Below the pieces are notes generated by a model that saw nothing but the letters and a program-made list of their open reading frames with translations, made no database searches and was not told where the DNA came from. A stretch of 64,000 bases of DNA, taken from the NCBI GenBank assembly GCA_024666565.1, contig CP088295.1, positions 3,844,001-3,908,000 of the forward strand. The letters are read 5' to 3'. The stretch's first letter is position 1, and each line of letters starts with the position of its first letter. This stretch comes from Svornostia abyssi (GTDB lineage Bacteria; Actinomycetota; Thermoleophilia; Solirubrobacterales; Solirubrobacteraceae). Shown here piece by piece: positions 23,047-32,006 of the stretch. The position numbers were made by a program, and so were the translations under genes.

Positions 23047-24997
23047 CGATCACCGCCTCGGCGTCGGTGGGGACAAAGGTCGTGCTGTCGGCCTCCTCGA
23101 TCAGCGCGGGGCCGACGAGGACGACGCCGGCCGCGAGGTCGTCGCGGTCGAAGACCGGCGTGGGACCGTCCGCGGTCTCGGCCATCGCGACCGGGGCGGG
23201 GTCGGCGCGGCCACCGGTCCACACGGGCGGCGGCGGCTCGGCCACGACGCCGATCGCCGTGACCCGCAGGTCGACGAGCTCCACGGGGTCCCCGAGCCGG
23301 GTGCTGTACCGGTGCTCGTGGGCGTCCTCGAACGCGGTGCGTATCGCCTCGGCGTCCAGGGTGGTGAGCGGGACGGGAAGCTCGTGGGACTGACCGACGT
23401 AGCGCAGGTATGCGACCTTCGTGATGACGATCTCCTCGACGACCGGGTCGTCCTGCAGCGATGCGCTGGCCCGCGCCTCCAGCTCCTCGAGCACCGCGGC
23501 GGCGCTCGCCAAGCCGTCCTCGTCGAGCGGGACGAGCAGCGTGCGGCTCTCGCTCTTGGCCAGCGACGCGCCGAGCAGCCCCAGCGCGCTGAACACGGAC
23601 GGCATCCACGGGACGATCACGTCGCGCATCCCGACGTCGCGCGCGACCTCGACGGCGTGCTGCGGCCCGCAGCCGCCGAACGCGACGAGCGCGTGCTCGC
23701 GCGGGTCGATCCCCTGGAAGACCGTGATCTCGCGGATCGCCTGCGCCATGTTCGCGTTCACGGTCCGGTACACGCCGTGCGCGGTCTCGATGACGGAGAG
23801 GCCGAAATGCGCGGCCAGCGGCTCCAGCGCCGCGATGGCCTTGGACCGGTCCAGCCGGATGCCGCTGCGTCCCAGCAGGCTGTCCTCGCGCAGCAGGCCG
23901 AGCACGAGGTTCGCGTCGGTGACCGTCGGCCGGGTGCCGCCGAGCCCGTAGGACGCGGGTCCCGGCGTGCTGCGCGCGCTCTCCGGGCCGACGGCCAGCG
24001 CCCCGCCCGCGTCGACGTGCGCGATGCTGCCGCCGCCCGCGCCGATCGCGGAGATGTCGAGCGTCTGGGTGCGGATCGGGACGCCGAACTCCAACTCGAG
24101 CTCGTCGCGGTCGCCCGCCTCTTCGTCGCGGATGACGCAGACGTCGGAGCTGGTCCCGCCGACGTCGAGCGTGATCAGGTGCGGGACGCCCGCCGCCCGC
24201 CCGAGCCGCCGCGCGCCGAGCACGCCGCCGGCCGGGCCGGAGTACACGAGGTTGACGGGGGCCTTCGCGGCCTCGTCCACGCCGACGACGCCGCCGCTGG
24301 ACTGCATGAAGCGCACCTCGGTGTCGAGGCCGAGGCCGTCGCGCAGCCGTTCGGCGTACGACGAGAACGCCGGCAGCGCGTACGCGTTGACGACCGTCGT
24401 GCTCGCCCGGGCGTACTCGCGCATCCGCGGGTCGATCTCCGACGAGCGCGAGACGCGCAGCCGCGGGTGGCGCTCGCGGGCGACCGCCTCGACCAGCAGC
24501 TCGTTCTCGGGGTTTGCGTACGCGTTGAGCAGGCAGATGGCGACCGCGTCGCAGCCCTGCGCGACGAGGTCGTCGAGCACGGCTGCGATCTCGTCGCGAT
24601 CGGGCGCCGCGAGGATCTCGCCCGTGGCGAGCGTGCGCTCACCGACCTCGAGCCGCAGCCAGCGCGGCACGAGCGGCTCGACCGGCGACCACTGCACGTC
24701 GTACGGGTTCGGCTTGAGGCCCGACCCGATCTCCAGCAGGTCGCGGAACCCGCGCGTGGAGATCAGCCCGACGACCGCGCCCTTGCGCTCCAGCACGAGG
24801 TTGGTGACGATCGTCGTCGCGTGCAGGAACAGGCCGATGTCGGCCGGGTCGAGCTCGGCGGCCGCGATCGCCGCTGCGAGCCCGTCGAGCGGATCTTTCG
24901 TCGACAGCGTCTTGGCCTTGCCCACCTGCTGCGACGCGTCGTCGAACCAGACGAGATCGGTGAACGTCCCACCGATGTCGATGCCGACCCGTTTCAT
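23012..24997 (-). CDS. hyuA: hydantoinase A/oxoprolinase-family protein (N-methylhydantoinase A)
   Basis: A 661-aa ATP-binding subunit of the HyuAB type, with actin-like (ASKHA) fold. The N-terminus MKRVGIDIGGTFTDLVWFDD carries phosphate 1. The second nucleotide motif is TLDVGGTSSDVCVI, followed by ISAIGAGGGSIAHVDAGG and NANMAQAIREITV. The ATG at 24997 is preceded by AAGGGAG at good spacing. It lies 58 nt after the permease gene, which places the importer and the ring-opening enzyme in one operon. The true substrate (hydantoin, N-methylhydantoin, oxoproline or another) cannot be read from sequence. Confidence 0.93.
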   Translation of the reverse strand: MKRVGIDIGGTFTDLVWFDDASQQVGKAKTLSTKDPLDGLAAAIAAAELDPADIGLFLHATTIVTNLVLERKGAVVGLISTRGFRDLLEIGSGLKPNPYDVQWSPVEPLVPRWLRLEVGERTLATGEILAAPDRDEIAAVLDDLVAQGCDAVAICLLNAYANPENELLVEAVARERHPRLRVSRSSEIDPRMREYARASTTVVNAYALPAFSSYAERLRDGLGLDTEVRFMQSSGGVVGVDEAAKAPVNLVYSGPAGGVLGARRLGRAAGVPHLITLDVGGTSSDVCVIRDEEAGDRDELELEFGVPIRTQTLDISAIGAGGGSIAHVDAGGALAVGPESARSTPGPASYGLGGTRPTVTDANLVLGLLREDSLLGRSGIRLDRSKAIAALEPLAAHFGLSVIETAHGVYRTVNANMAQAIREITVFQGIDPREHALVAFGGCGPQHAVEVARDVGMRDVIVPWMPSVFSALGLLGASLAKSESRTLLVPLDEDGLASAAAVLEELEARASASLQDDPVVEEIVITKVAYLRYVGQSHELPVPLTTLDAEAIRTAFEDAHEHRYSTRLGDPVELVDLRVTAIGVVAEPPPPVWTGGRADPAPVAMAETADGPTPVFDRDDLAAGVVLVGPALIEEADSTTFVPTDAEAVIDEHANIRITLP

Positions 24998-25055
24998 GCA
25001 GCTCCCTTCCGCGCGGCGCCGAAGGCCGCCATCGACACGCTCAGCTCCGCCACGG

Positions 25056-25949
25056 CTACTCCGCCCAGCGGGTGGCCCAGTCGAGCGCCCGGCTCGCCGC
25101 CCACAGCGATACGGCTGCGAGCAGGAGGGTGATGAGCGCGACCAGGGCCAGCAGGTTGGTCCGGCCGAAGAACTCGGCGTTCTGCACGATGTGCCCGAGC
25201 CCGTACTCCTGGCCCAGATACTCGGAGGCGATGACCGCGCTCCAGCCGAAGCCGACGGCGAGCAGCACGCCAGAGCGCAGCTGCGGCAGCGCGGCGGGCA
25301 GCACGACCTCGAGATAGGTCCGCCCACGGCTGGCGCCGAGACTCTGCGCGAACTGCGCGTAGTACGACGCCACGTTGCCGATCGCGTTCAGCGCGATCGC
25401 GAACACCAGCGCGAAGGCCGTGAACGCGACGAAGAGGACCGATCCGTGCTCCGTGTTGCCGAACCACAGGCTGAACAGCGGCACCATGGCCAGCAGCGGC
25501 AGCATCCGGGCGAAGTGGCCGGGCAGCGTGAAGATGTCGCGCAGCACCCGCGACCAGCTCACGCAGACCGCCAGGCCGACGCCGGCCCCGATCCCGAGCA
25601 CGAGGCCGGCGAGCAGCCGGAGCGTCGACAGCCCCGTGTTGTAGAGGAAGCCGAGCACCACGCCCTGGACGGTCACGTCGCCGCCGGTCCGCGTCGCCTC
25701 CACGCCGAGCCCGCCGCGCCAGTAGTCGGCGAACCGGTCGACCGACCCCGCGATGTCGATCAGCGTGGGCACCATCGCCTCGCCGGACTTGTTCGTCCCG
25801 GCGAGCACCGAGACGACGTGCCACAGCACGACCATCACGGCGACCGACAACAGCACGACCCACGTCCGCATCGCGCGGGTCTCGCGCTCGCCGGCCGCCC
25901 GCGTGGGCACCCGTGGGCGTGACGGAGCAGTGATCGCGTTCGCGCTCAC
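25056..25949 (-). CDS. ABC transporter permease (nitrate/sulfonate/pyrimidine-type)
   Basis: A 297-aa inner-membrane permease of the binding-protein-dependent SsuC/ThiX/NrtB group. The start is the GTG at 25949 in a GTGA overlap with the ATPase stop. About six transmembrane segments are seen (VVLLSVAVMVVLWHVVSVLA near the N-terminus). The EAA loop that contacts the ATPase is FAQSLGASRGRTYLEVVLPA. As sequenced it is fused in frame to the ATPase because of an extra C at 26008-26013; the separate gene is the sensible reading. Confidence 0.9.
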   Translation of the reverse strand: MSANAITAPSRPRVPTRAAGERETRAMRTWVVLLSVAVMVVLWHVVSVLAGTNKSGEAMVPTLIDIAGSVDRFADYWRGGLGVEATRTGGDVTVQGVVLGFLYNTGLSTLRLLAGLVLGIGAGVGLAVCVSWSRVLRDIFTLPGHFARMLPLLAMVPLFSLWFGNTEHGSVLFVAFTAFALVFAIALNAIGNVASYYAQFAQSLGASRGRTYLEVVLPAALPQLRSGVLLAVGFGWSAVIASEYLGQEYGLGHIVQNAEFFGRTNLLALVALITLLLAAVSLWAASRALDWATRWAE

Positions 25950-26735
25950 GCCGAGCGAGCCCCCAGCTCGAGCTGCTCGAGGATCCGGGTGCGCAGGTCC
26001 GCGACGTCCCCCCTGCGCGAGGTCACCGACCGACCGTGGGCGGGCCAGCTCGATGCGCTGCTCCATCGCGACCCGGCCGTGGACCACGACGAGGATGCGG
26101 TCGGCCAGCGCGAGCGCCTCGTCGACGTCGTGCGTCACGAAGAACACCGTCGGCCGCGAGCGCTCCCACAGGTCGAGCAGCACCTCGTGCAGCGTGGCAC
26201 GCCGCGCGTAGTCCAGGCCGACGAACGGCTCGTCCATGAGCAGGACCTCGGGCTCGTTGGCGAACACCGCGGCGATCGCGACCCGGCGGCGCATGCCGCC
26301 CGACAGCTGCCGCGGCCACGCCCGGCCGTACGACTCCAGCCCGATGATCCGCAGGTAGCGCTCGACGATCTCGTCGCGCTCGGCCTTCGGGATGCCCTTC
26401 GCGCGCAGGCCGAAGCCGATGTTGTCCGCGACCCGCTTCCACAGGAAGAGCGTGTCGCGCTGGAAGACGACCCCGCGCCGCGGGTCAGGGCCCTCGACGG
26501 GCTCACCGCCGCTGTGGACCTCGCCCGCCGTCGGCTCGGCGAAGCCCGCGATCATGTTGAGCATCGTCGACTTGCCGTGCCCCGAGGGGCCGAGCACGCA
26601 GACGAACTCGCCCTTCGGCACGGTGAGGCTGACGTCGTCGACTGCGACGACCTCCTCCCCGGACTCCAGCCGGAACGTCTTGCGCACGTCGCGCAGTTCG
26701 ATCGCCGGCGCCGCTGTCGCGACCTCCGTGTCCAT
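25946..26735 (-). CDS. ABC transporter ATP-binding protein (one-base frameshift near the 3' end)
   Basis: ATPase of the NrtD/SsuB/TauB class, about 262 aa. The start is the ATG at 26735 (MDTEVATAAPAIELRDVRKT) with AGGAG 7 nt upstream. Walker A GPSGHGKST, signature LSGGMRRRVAIA, Walker B VLLMDEPFVGLD and the switch His in FFVTHDVDEALAL are present. In the sequence as given it reads through into the permease. Removing one base from the C6 run at 26008-26013 restores the ending GDVADLRTRILEQLELGARS and a TGA overlapping the permease GTG. It supplies energy to both flanking permeases. Confidence 0.88.
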
Positions 26736-26737
26736 GA

Positions 26738-27613
26738 CTACTCCTGCCATCGCACCACCCACTGTCCGACGAGACGGATCACGGCGTCCACGAGCACGGC
26801 GACGATGCCGAGCGCGATGACCGCCGCCATGATGTCGGCCGTTGCCGACAGGCCCTGCATGGTCTGAATGAGCTTCCCGACGCCCTTGTTGCCCCCGAGC
26901 AGCTCTGCGACCGTCGCGAAGCTCCAGCCCGCGGCGGCCGCCACCCGGATGCCGCCGATCGCGGCCGGCACGATCGCCGGGAGGATCACCGCGCGCAGCA
27001 ACATGCTGCGACGGGCGCCGAGTGACGCCGCGTAGTTCGTGTACCGCTCACCCACGTCGAGCGTGGCCTGCTGGGTGACCGCCGCGACGGTCACGAGCGC
27101 GAACACGATGACGAGACCGGCCTGCACGAACCGCGCAGTGCCGAACCAGATCGTGAGGAACGGGGCGAGCACGAGCACCGGCACGGTGCTGAGCACGAAC
27201 AGCCCGGGCGACAGGAGCTCGCGGGCCAGGCGCACCCGGCCCAGCAGCGCGCCGACCACGAAGCCGATCGACGCGCCGATGCCGACGCCGACGATCACGT
27301 TCACCGTCGTGTATGTCACGGCCTGCTTGATGCCGCCGCTCTGGAACGCGACGAACGACAGCGCCGGGATGTTCTCCCACCCGCTGACGAGCGCGTCGAA
27401 GACGACCTGCGGCGACGGCACCCGCACCGGGTCTGCCCCGAGGGAGATCAACCACCAGATGCCGACGACCACCGCGACCCCCGCGAGCGCGAGGAGCCCG
27501 GAGACCGCGGCGGCGCGGAGCCGGTGGAGCGCGCCGAGCGCCGGCCGGCGGGAAGCCGGCCGGCGCGCGGAGCGTGCCAGCGTCGGTGCCGAGGAGGAGG
27601 CGGGTTCAGCCAC
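26738..27613 (-). CDS. ABC transporter permease (nitrate/sulfonate/pyrimidine-type)
   Basis: A 291-aa permease, paralogous to the one at 25056. TM1 is VSGLLALAGVAVVVGIWWLI. The EAA loop is YAASLGARRSMLLRAVILPA, followed by GGIRVAAAAGWSFATVAELL. It lies between the binding-protein gene (9 nt upstream) and the ATPase (2 nt downstream). Two different permeases indicate a heterodimeric channel. The N-terminal 30 residues are basic and Pro/Arg-rich. Confidence 0.92.
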   Translation of the reverse strand: MAEPASSSAPTLARSARRPASRRPALGALHRLRAAAVSGLLALAGVAVVVGIWWLISLGADPVRVPSPQVVFDALVSGWENIPALSFVAFQSGGIKQAVTYTTVNVIVGVGIGASIGFVVGALLGRVRLARELLSPGLFVLSTVPVLVLAPFLTIWFGTARFVQAGLVIVFALVTVAAVTQQATLDVGERYTNYAASLGARRSMLLRAVILPAIVPAAIGGIRVAAAAGWSFATVAELLGGNKGVGKLIQTMQGLSATADIMAAVIALGIVAVLVDAVIRLVGQWVVRWQE

Positions 27614-27622
27614 GAGCTTCGA

Positions 27623-28999
27623 TCAGCTGCTGCTCGTGGCGGCCTTGAGCTGGCGGTACGCGTCGAGGTAGTTGCGGGCCTCGTACTGCTCGGCCGCCGA
27701 ATCGGCGAGGGCCTTCGCGTCCCCGCTGAGGTCCCCGGCGTCGGCGAGCATGTCGTCGTAGCCCTTGCGCAGCGCGACGAGCTGGTCGTAGAACTCCTTG
27801 CCGACGATCGCGTCGTCCGCGGTGTAGTCCTTGCCCTTCGGGAGGACGCCGCCCTCCTGCGCGCTCTTGATCTGCGCGTTGTAGATCGTCTGGTACGACG
27901 TCGGCGCCTTCAGATCCGTCCAGTACTGCGTCTGGTCGTCGAAGGCGATGAGCGGGTCGTTGACCTTGTAGATCTGCTGCAGGTCGGCGACCGAGCTCTT
28001 CGTGCCGCTGACGCTCTCCAGGTACGGGATCTGGTCGGGCAGGTACTTCTCGGGGTCCGCCTTGATCGCGTCGATCGTGCGGAACATGACCGAGAGGAAC
28101 CGCAGGCACGTCTCGCGCTCCTTCTCGAGGAACTCGTCCGACGCGGCGGGGCCCTCGTGGCCGACGGCCGCGACGCTGCGCGGGTCGCCGGGCGGCAGGC
28201 CCTTCAGGAGGTCGTCGACGGAGACGAGCGGCTTCCAGCCGTCCTTCAGCAGCTCGATGTTCTGCGCCGCGCCCTCCGGGCTCGTGAAGTTCGTCTTGCC
28301 GCCCTTGGCGAGCTGCAGGATCTTCGAATCCGTCGTGGCGGCGACCTCGACGTCGTCGTAGGTCAGCCCGCCGAGCTTGAACGCCTGGTCGAGGAAGTCA
28401 CGGTGCTGGCCGGTGTTGCTGAACGCGACCGGCTGCCCCTTCATCGGCGCCATGGCGGTCTTGATCGCCTCGTCGAACGAGACGCCCTCGGCGACCTGCT
28501 CGGAGACGGTCTTCACGTCGACCTCAGGTGAGACGAGGATGTACGTGCCGACGTACGTGTCGCTGAAGCCGAACATCTTCAGCTCCGGCGCCTTCGCCAT
28601 GGTGGCGATCTTGCCCGGCCCGTAGAACGTGGCGATGTCGGCCTCGCCCGTGACCATCTTGGTGACGACGTTGTCGGGCGTGACCTTCACGCCGGTCGGC
28701 GCCGGCGAGATCGTGATGCCGACGTCCTCGAACCAGCCCTGCTCCATGGCGATGACGTAGAACGTGGCGTCGGCGAACGGCGCCATGCCGAACTTCACGG
28801 TCTTCTTGGGGATGTCGCTCCCCGCCGAGACCTTCAGGGCGTCGTTGCCGCTGCTGGCGGCGGTGCTGCTGCTGGCCGTCTCCTCGTCGTCACCGCAGGC
28901 GATCAGGAAGGTCGGCAGGGTGAGCGCGGCGGTGCCGGCCCCTGCGACCTTGATCAGCGTCCGACGAGAGTGCGGTCGACCGAAGTTGGTGGTGTCCAC
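27623..28999 (-). CDS. ABC transporter substrate-binding lipoprotein (NMT1/THI5-like)
   Basis: A 458-aa extracytoplasmic solute-binding protein. The start is the GTG at 28999, preceded by AAGGA. The leader has twin arginines (HSRRTLIKVAGAGTAALTLP) and a lipobox ending LIAC with Cys35, so it is probably a lipoprotein. Family features are KFGMAPFADATFYVIAMEQG, then WFEDVGITI and TGEADIATFYGPGK, as in proteins binding thiamine-pyrimidine, nitrate or alkylsulfonates. It is the first gene of the operon ending in hyuA-hyuB-aminotransferase and probably defines the imported substrate. Confidence 0.92.
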   Translation of the reverse strand: MDTTNFGRPHSRRTLIKVAGAGTAALTLPTFLIACGDDEETASSSTAASSGNDALKVSAGSDIPKKTVKFGMAPFADATFYVIAMEQGWFEDVGITISPAPTGVKVTPDNVVTKMVTGEADIATFYGPGKIATMAKAPELKMFGFSDTYVGTYILVSPEVDVKTVSEQVAEGVSFDEAIKTAMAPMKGQPVAFSNTGQHRDFLDQAFKLGGLTYDDVEVAATTDSKILQLAKGGKTNFTSPEGAAQNIELLKDGWKPLVSVDDLLKGLPPGDPRSVAAVGHEGPAASDEFLEKERETCLRFLSVMFRTIDAIKADPEKYLPDQIPYLESVSGTKSSVADLQQIYKVNDPLIAFDDQTQYWTDLKAPTSYQTIYNAQIKSAQEGGVLPKGKDYTADDAIVGKEFYDQLVALRKGYDDMLADAGDLSGDAKALADSAAEQYEARNYLDAYRQLKAATSSS

Positions 29000-29039
29000 G
29001 GCCAGGAGATCCTTCCTCTTGCGATGCGTTGGCTCCGGA

Positions 29040-29060
29040 CCCCGAACAACCGGTTCGGGG
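29040..29060 (-). promoter_or_regulatory. perfect hairpin in the 5' leader of the ABC operon
   Basis: An 8-bp stem CCCCGAAC/GTTCGGGG encloses a 5-nt loop, 41-61 nt upstream of the binding-protein start. It could be an attenuator, an mRNA stabiliser or an operator. It resembles no riboswitch I know. Confidence 0.4.
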
Positions 29061-29160
29061 TGTACTTGATGATCCGGTGCTTGCCTCGGCGTCGATAGCG
29101 CCCACCGGGCCAAGGCGGGGCGGCAGGGTGTTCGCCCTGATGTCCAGTTCGTGCGCGCCC

Positions 29161-29227
29161 TTTCCGCCTGGGGAAATCGCGGCGCGGATCCCCCGATTTC
29201 CTTCCGGAAGCCGGAAGAGCGTTTCCG
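29161..29227. promoter_or_regulatory. cluster of GGAA/TTCC inverted repeats, candidate regulator sites
   Basis: Three dyads are visible: TTTCC-N6-GGAAA at 29161-29176, the palindrome CTTCCGGAAG at 29201-29210, and CGGAA-N6-TTCCG at 29212-29227. They sit 88-154 nt before the rightward operon. The core CGCCTGGGGAAA is close to CGCCTGGCGGAAA at 42908-42920 near the other catabolic unit. The IclR protein encoded at 44260 is an obvious candidate to bind them. This is inferred. Confidence 0.35.
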
Positions 29228-29314
29228 TCATTGGACGAATCGGCAGGAGATGCCGGGGTGTGCGTGGACCCGGCGTCGATACGCCGGCGCGCGTCGCGCC
29301 CGCATGATGGGCGC

Positions 29315-30563
29315 ATGAGCGTCGACCTCCTGCTCCGTGACGTGCGCCGCCGCACGGACGCCGTCCCGGTCGACCTCGCGATCGCCGGCGGCCGGATCGT
29401 CGCCGCGGGGCCCGGACTCGAGGTCGAGGCCGCGACCGTGCTCGACGGGGAGGGCAGCCTCGTGCTCCCCGGGTTCGTCAACGCCCACCAGCATCTCGAC
29501 AAGACGTGCATCGGTGACGCCCTGCGCCCGGGACGCTGGCCGGGCTGGGACGGGATGTGGGAGATCAACCGCCGCCACCGCGCGACGTACGCCGTGGACG
29601 AGATCGTCGAGCGCGCGTCGGGCGTCGTCGAGCGCGCCCTGACGCACGGCACGACGCACATGCGGGCGTTCGCCGACGTGGAAGCCGTCGCGGGCACGAC
29701 CGGCGCGCGGGCGCTGGTCACGCTGCGCGACCGGTGGGCCGGCGAGGTGAACCTCCAGGTCGCGGTGTTCCCGCAGGACCTGCTCTACGCCGGCGAAGGC
29801 AGCGAGCGCCGGATGGAGGAGGCGATGGAAGCGGGCGCGGACGTCGTCGGCGGCCTGCCCGCCCGGCGAGGCGACGGACGACCGGATGCGCCGGCACGTC
29901 GACTTCTGCCTGGATCTCGCCCGCCGTCGTGACGCGGACGTCCACGTGCTCGCCGACGACAGCGACGACCCGGCGCAGCGCAGCCTGGAGTACCTCGCGC
30001 AGCGGACCGTCGAGGTCGGCTGGGAGGGGCGCGTGACCGTCTCGCACGCCGGCGCGCTCGCGGCGTACGACGAGCCGCACGCGCGACACGTCGTCGGCCT
30101 CGTCGCCGCCGCCGGGATCTCGGTGTGCACGAACCCGCAGATCTCACTGCTGCTGCAGGGCCGCGACGACCGCGGGTGCGTGCGCCGCGGCACGACGCGA
30201 GTGCGCGAACTGCTCGACGCCGGCGTTAACGTGCTTGCCGGGCAGGACGACGTCGACGATCCCTACTACCCCCTCGGCCGCGCCGACCAGCTCGAGGTCG
30301 CGTCGTTCGTCGCGCACGTCTGTCAGCTCGCGTGGCCGGACGAGCTGGAGACCGTCATGGACATGGTGACCGTCAACGCGGCGCGCGCGATGGGCGTCGC
30401 CGACGAGTACGGGCTGGAGCCCGGCGACCGGGCGGACATCGTCGTCGTCGGCGCGCCGGACGTGCGCACCGCGGTGGCCGAGCAGCCGCCCCGGCGGTAC
30501 GTCATCAGCCACGGCCGCCTGGCGTGCGAGGCGCGGGTGCAGCGGACCCGCCATCCGCGCTGA
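29315..30563 (+). CDS. cytosine-deaminase-like metal-dependent amidohydrolase (one-base frameshift)
   Basis: About 415 aa. The start is the ATG at 29315 (MSVDLLLRDVRRRTDAVPVD). The metal motif VNAHQHLDKT and the C-terminal blocks VSHAGALAAYDE, TNPQISLLLQGR and LAGQDDVDDPYYPLGRADQL match the cytosine deaminase/CodA branch. The frame breaks at GCCCGGC 29861-29867; dropping one base gives GGLPAGEATDDRMRRHVDF. It hydrolyses C-N bonds in rings or exocyclic amines; here a ring deamination is likely. It is the first gene of the rightward operon, and its TGA shares one base with the next ATG. Confidence 0.82.
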
Positions 30564-31900
30564 TGCTGGAGATCGCAGACGCCCTGCTCGTGACGCCCGC
30601 CGGGCGGCGTCACGGCACGATCGTGGTCGGCGACGACGGGCGGATCGCCGAGCTGCGCGACCGCCCGTCGGGCCGCGCGAGCCGCGTCATCGACGCCGAC
30701 GGGCTCGTCGCGCTGCCGGGCATGGTCGACCAGCACGTCCACTTCATGGAGCCCGGTCCGACCGCGCGGGAGGACTTCGCCCACGGGTCGGCGGCCGCCG
30801 CGGTGGCCGGGGTCACGTGCGTGGCCGAGCACACCCACGGCTGGCCGGTCACCACGCCGGCGCTGCTCCGGGAGAAGACCGCGCACCTCGAGGGCAGGTC
30901 GCTCGTCGACTACGCGCTGGGCGCCCACGCGACGCCGGACACGCTGGAGGACGCAGGCGCGCTGCGCGACGCCGGGGCCGCGTTCGTCAAGGCCTTCACC
31001 TGCACGACGCACGGGATCGAGGGACTCGACCCCGACCAGCAGCTGCGGCTTCTGCGCGCGTGCGCGGAGGCCGGGATGCGCGTGCTCGCCCACTGCGAAG
31101 ACGAGTCGATCACCGCCGGGGCCGAGCGTCGGCTACGCCACGCGCTGCGCGACGACTACGGCGTGCTGCCGGCATGGCGCTCCTCCGAGGCCGAGCTCAC
31201 CGCGGTCGTCGTCACCGCCCTGCTGGCGCGGCTCACGAGGGCGCGGCTGACGATCGCGCACGCGAGTCAGCCCGAGGTCGTGGAACTCGTCCTGCGCGAG
31301 CGGGCGCGCGGCGCGGCGCTCGACGTGGAGACGTGCCCGCAGTACCTCCTGCTCGACGAGGACGACGTCGTCGCCCACGGGCCGACACGGAAGTTCACGC
31401 CGCCCGCCCGACCCGCACCTGCCCAGGAGGAGCTGTGGGACCTGCTGCGCGACGGCGCGGTGGCGCTGCTGTCCAGCGACCACGCGCCCTCGACCCTGGC
31501 GCAGAAGGCCGAGGGCGACATCTTCGACTGCCCGTTCGGCCTGCCCGGCATCGACACGACGCTGCCGCTCATGCTCGACGCCGTGCACCGTGGCCGGCTC
31601 GACTACGAGCGCCTGGTCGCGGTCTACAGCGCAGGCCCCGCAGCAGCCCTCGGGCTGGGCGCCCACAAGGGCGCGCTCGCCGTCGGACACGACGCCGACA
31701 TCGCGCTCATCGATCCCACCGCGCGCCGCACGCTGCGCGACGAGGACGTCCGCTCGAAAGCCGGCTGGACCCCGTACGCCGGGCGCGACGTCCACGGCGG
31801 CGTGGCCATGACGTTCGTGCGCGGGACGCTCGTCGCCGAGCACGGCGAGGTGGTCGCGGACCCCGGCGCAGGACGATGGGCGCGGCCGATCTTGCGCTGA
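30563..31900 (+). CDS. dihydroorotase/allantoinase-type cyclic amidohydrolase
   Basis: A 445-aa binuclear zinc ring-opening hydrolase. Ligands can be placed at H58 and H60 (MVDQHVHFMEPG), carbamylated K143 (FVKAFTCTTHG), H177 (VLAHCEDE), H233 (TIAHASQPE) and D306 (LLSSDHAPS). The MEPG-REDF-GSAAAA run is typical of allantoinases and dihydroorotases rather than D-hydantoinases. The ATG overlaps the preceding stop by one base. No pyr biosynthetic operon is nearby, so catabolism of a cyclic ureide is likelier than pyrimidine synthesis. It is one of three such hydrolases in the region. Confidence 0.88.
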   Translation: MLEIADALLVTPAGRRHGTIVVGDDGRIAELRDRPSGRASRVIDADGLVALPGMVDQHVHFMEPGPTAREDFAHGSAAAAVAGVTCVAEHTHGWPVTTPALLREKTAHLEGRSLVDYALGAHATPDTLEDAGALRDAGAAFVKAFTCTTHGIEGLDPDQQLRLLRACAEAGMRVLAHCEDESITAGAERRLRHALRDDYGVLPAWRSSEAELTAVVVTALLARLTRARLTIAHASQPEVVELVLRERARGAALDVETCPQYLLLDEDDVVAHGPTRKFTPPARPAPAQEELWDLLRDGAVALLSSDHAPSTLAQKAEGDIFDCPFGLPGIDTTLPLMLDAVHRGRLDYERLVAVYSAGPAAALGLGAHKGALAVGHDADIALIDPTARRTLRDEDVRSKAGWTPYAGRDVHGGVAMTFVRGTLVAEHGEVVADPGAGRWARPILR

Positions 31901-31927
31901 ACGGAAAGCCCGTGGGCGCCCTCGACC

Positions 31928-31963
31928 GGCGGGCCAACCGAGACCGACACGACGTGGCCCGCC
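31928..31963 (+). terminator. hairpin between hydantoinase and dimethylformamidase-like genes
   Basis: A perfect 9-bp inverted repeat GGCGGGCCA/TGGCCCGCC with an 18-nt loop lies in the only sizeable gap (106 nt) of the rightward operon. It may partly terminate or protect the message and so split the operon into two expression levels. It is weak as a terminator because there is no T-run. Confidence 0.35.
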
Positions 31964-32006
31964 CGGCGCTACCCGGCGATGGGGCGGCCGATCAGCCTGT
32001 TCTCTC

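Larger units (their letters stand above)
29000..29314. promoter_or_regulatory. divergent control region between the two catabolic operons
   Basis: A 315-nt stretch with no gene. It separates the leftward ABC-hyuAB operon (GTG at 28999) from the rightward amidohydrolase operon (ATG at 29315), so both promoters must lie here. It holds an 8-bp hairpin at 29040-29060, the leftward Shine-Dalgarno near 29010, and a cluster of short GGAA/TTCC inverted repeats at 29161-29227. I cannot assign -35/-10 boxes with confidence. Confidence 0.6.

Noticed and set aside
29000-29314. Riboswitch for thiamine, guanidine or purine upstream of the ABC operon
   Set aside because: Only one simple hairpin is visible. 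The conserved core sequences of those riboswitch classes are not recognisable.
30563-31900. Pyrimidine-biosynthetic dihydroorotase (pyrC)
   Set aside because: No pyrB, carA/B or pyrD nearby, and the gene is coupled to a deaminase-like gene within a catabolic operon.
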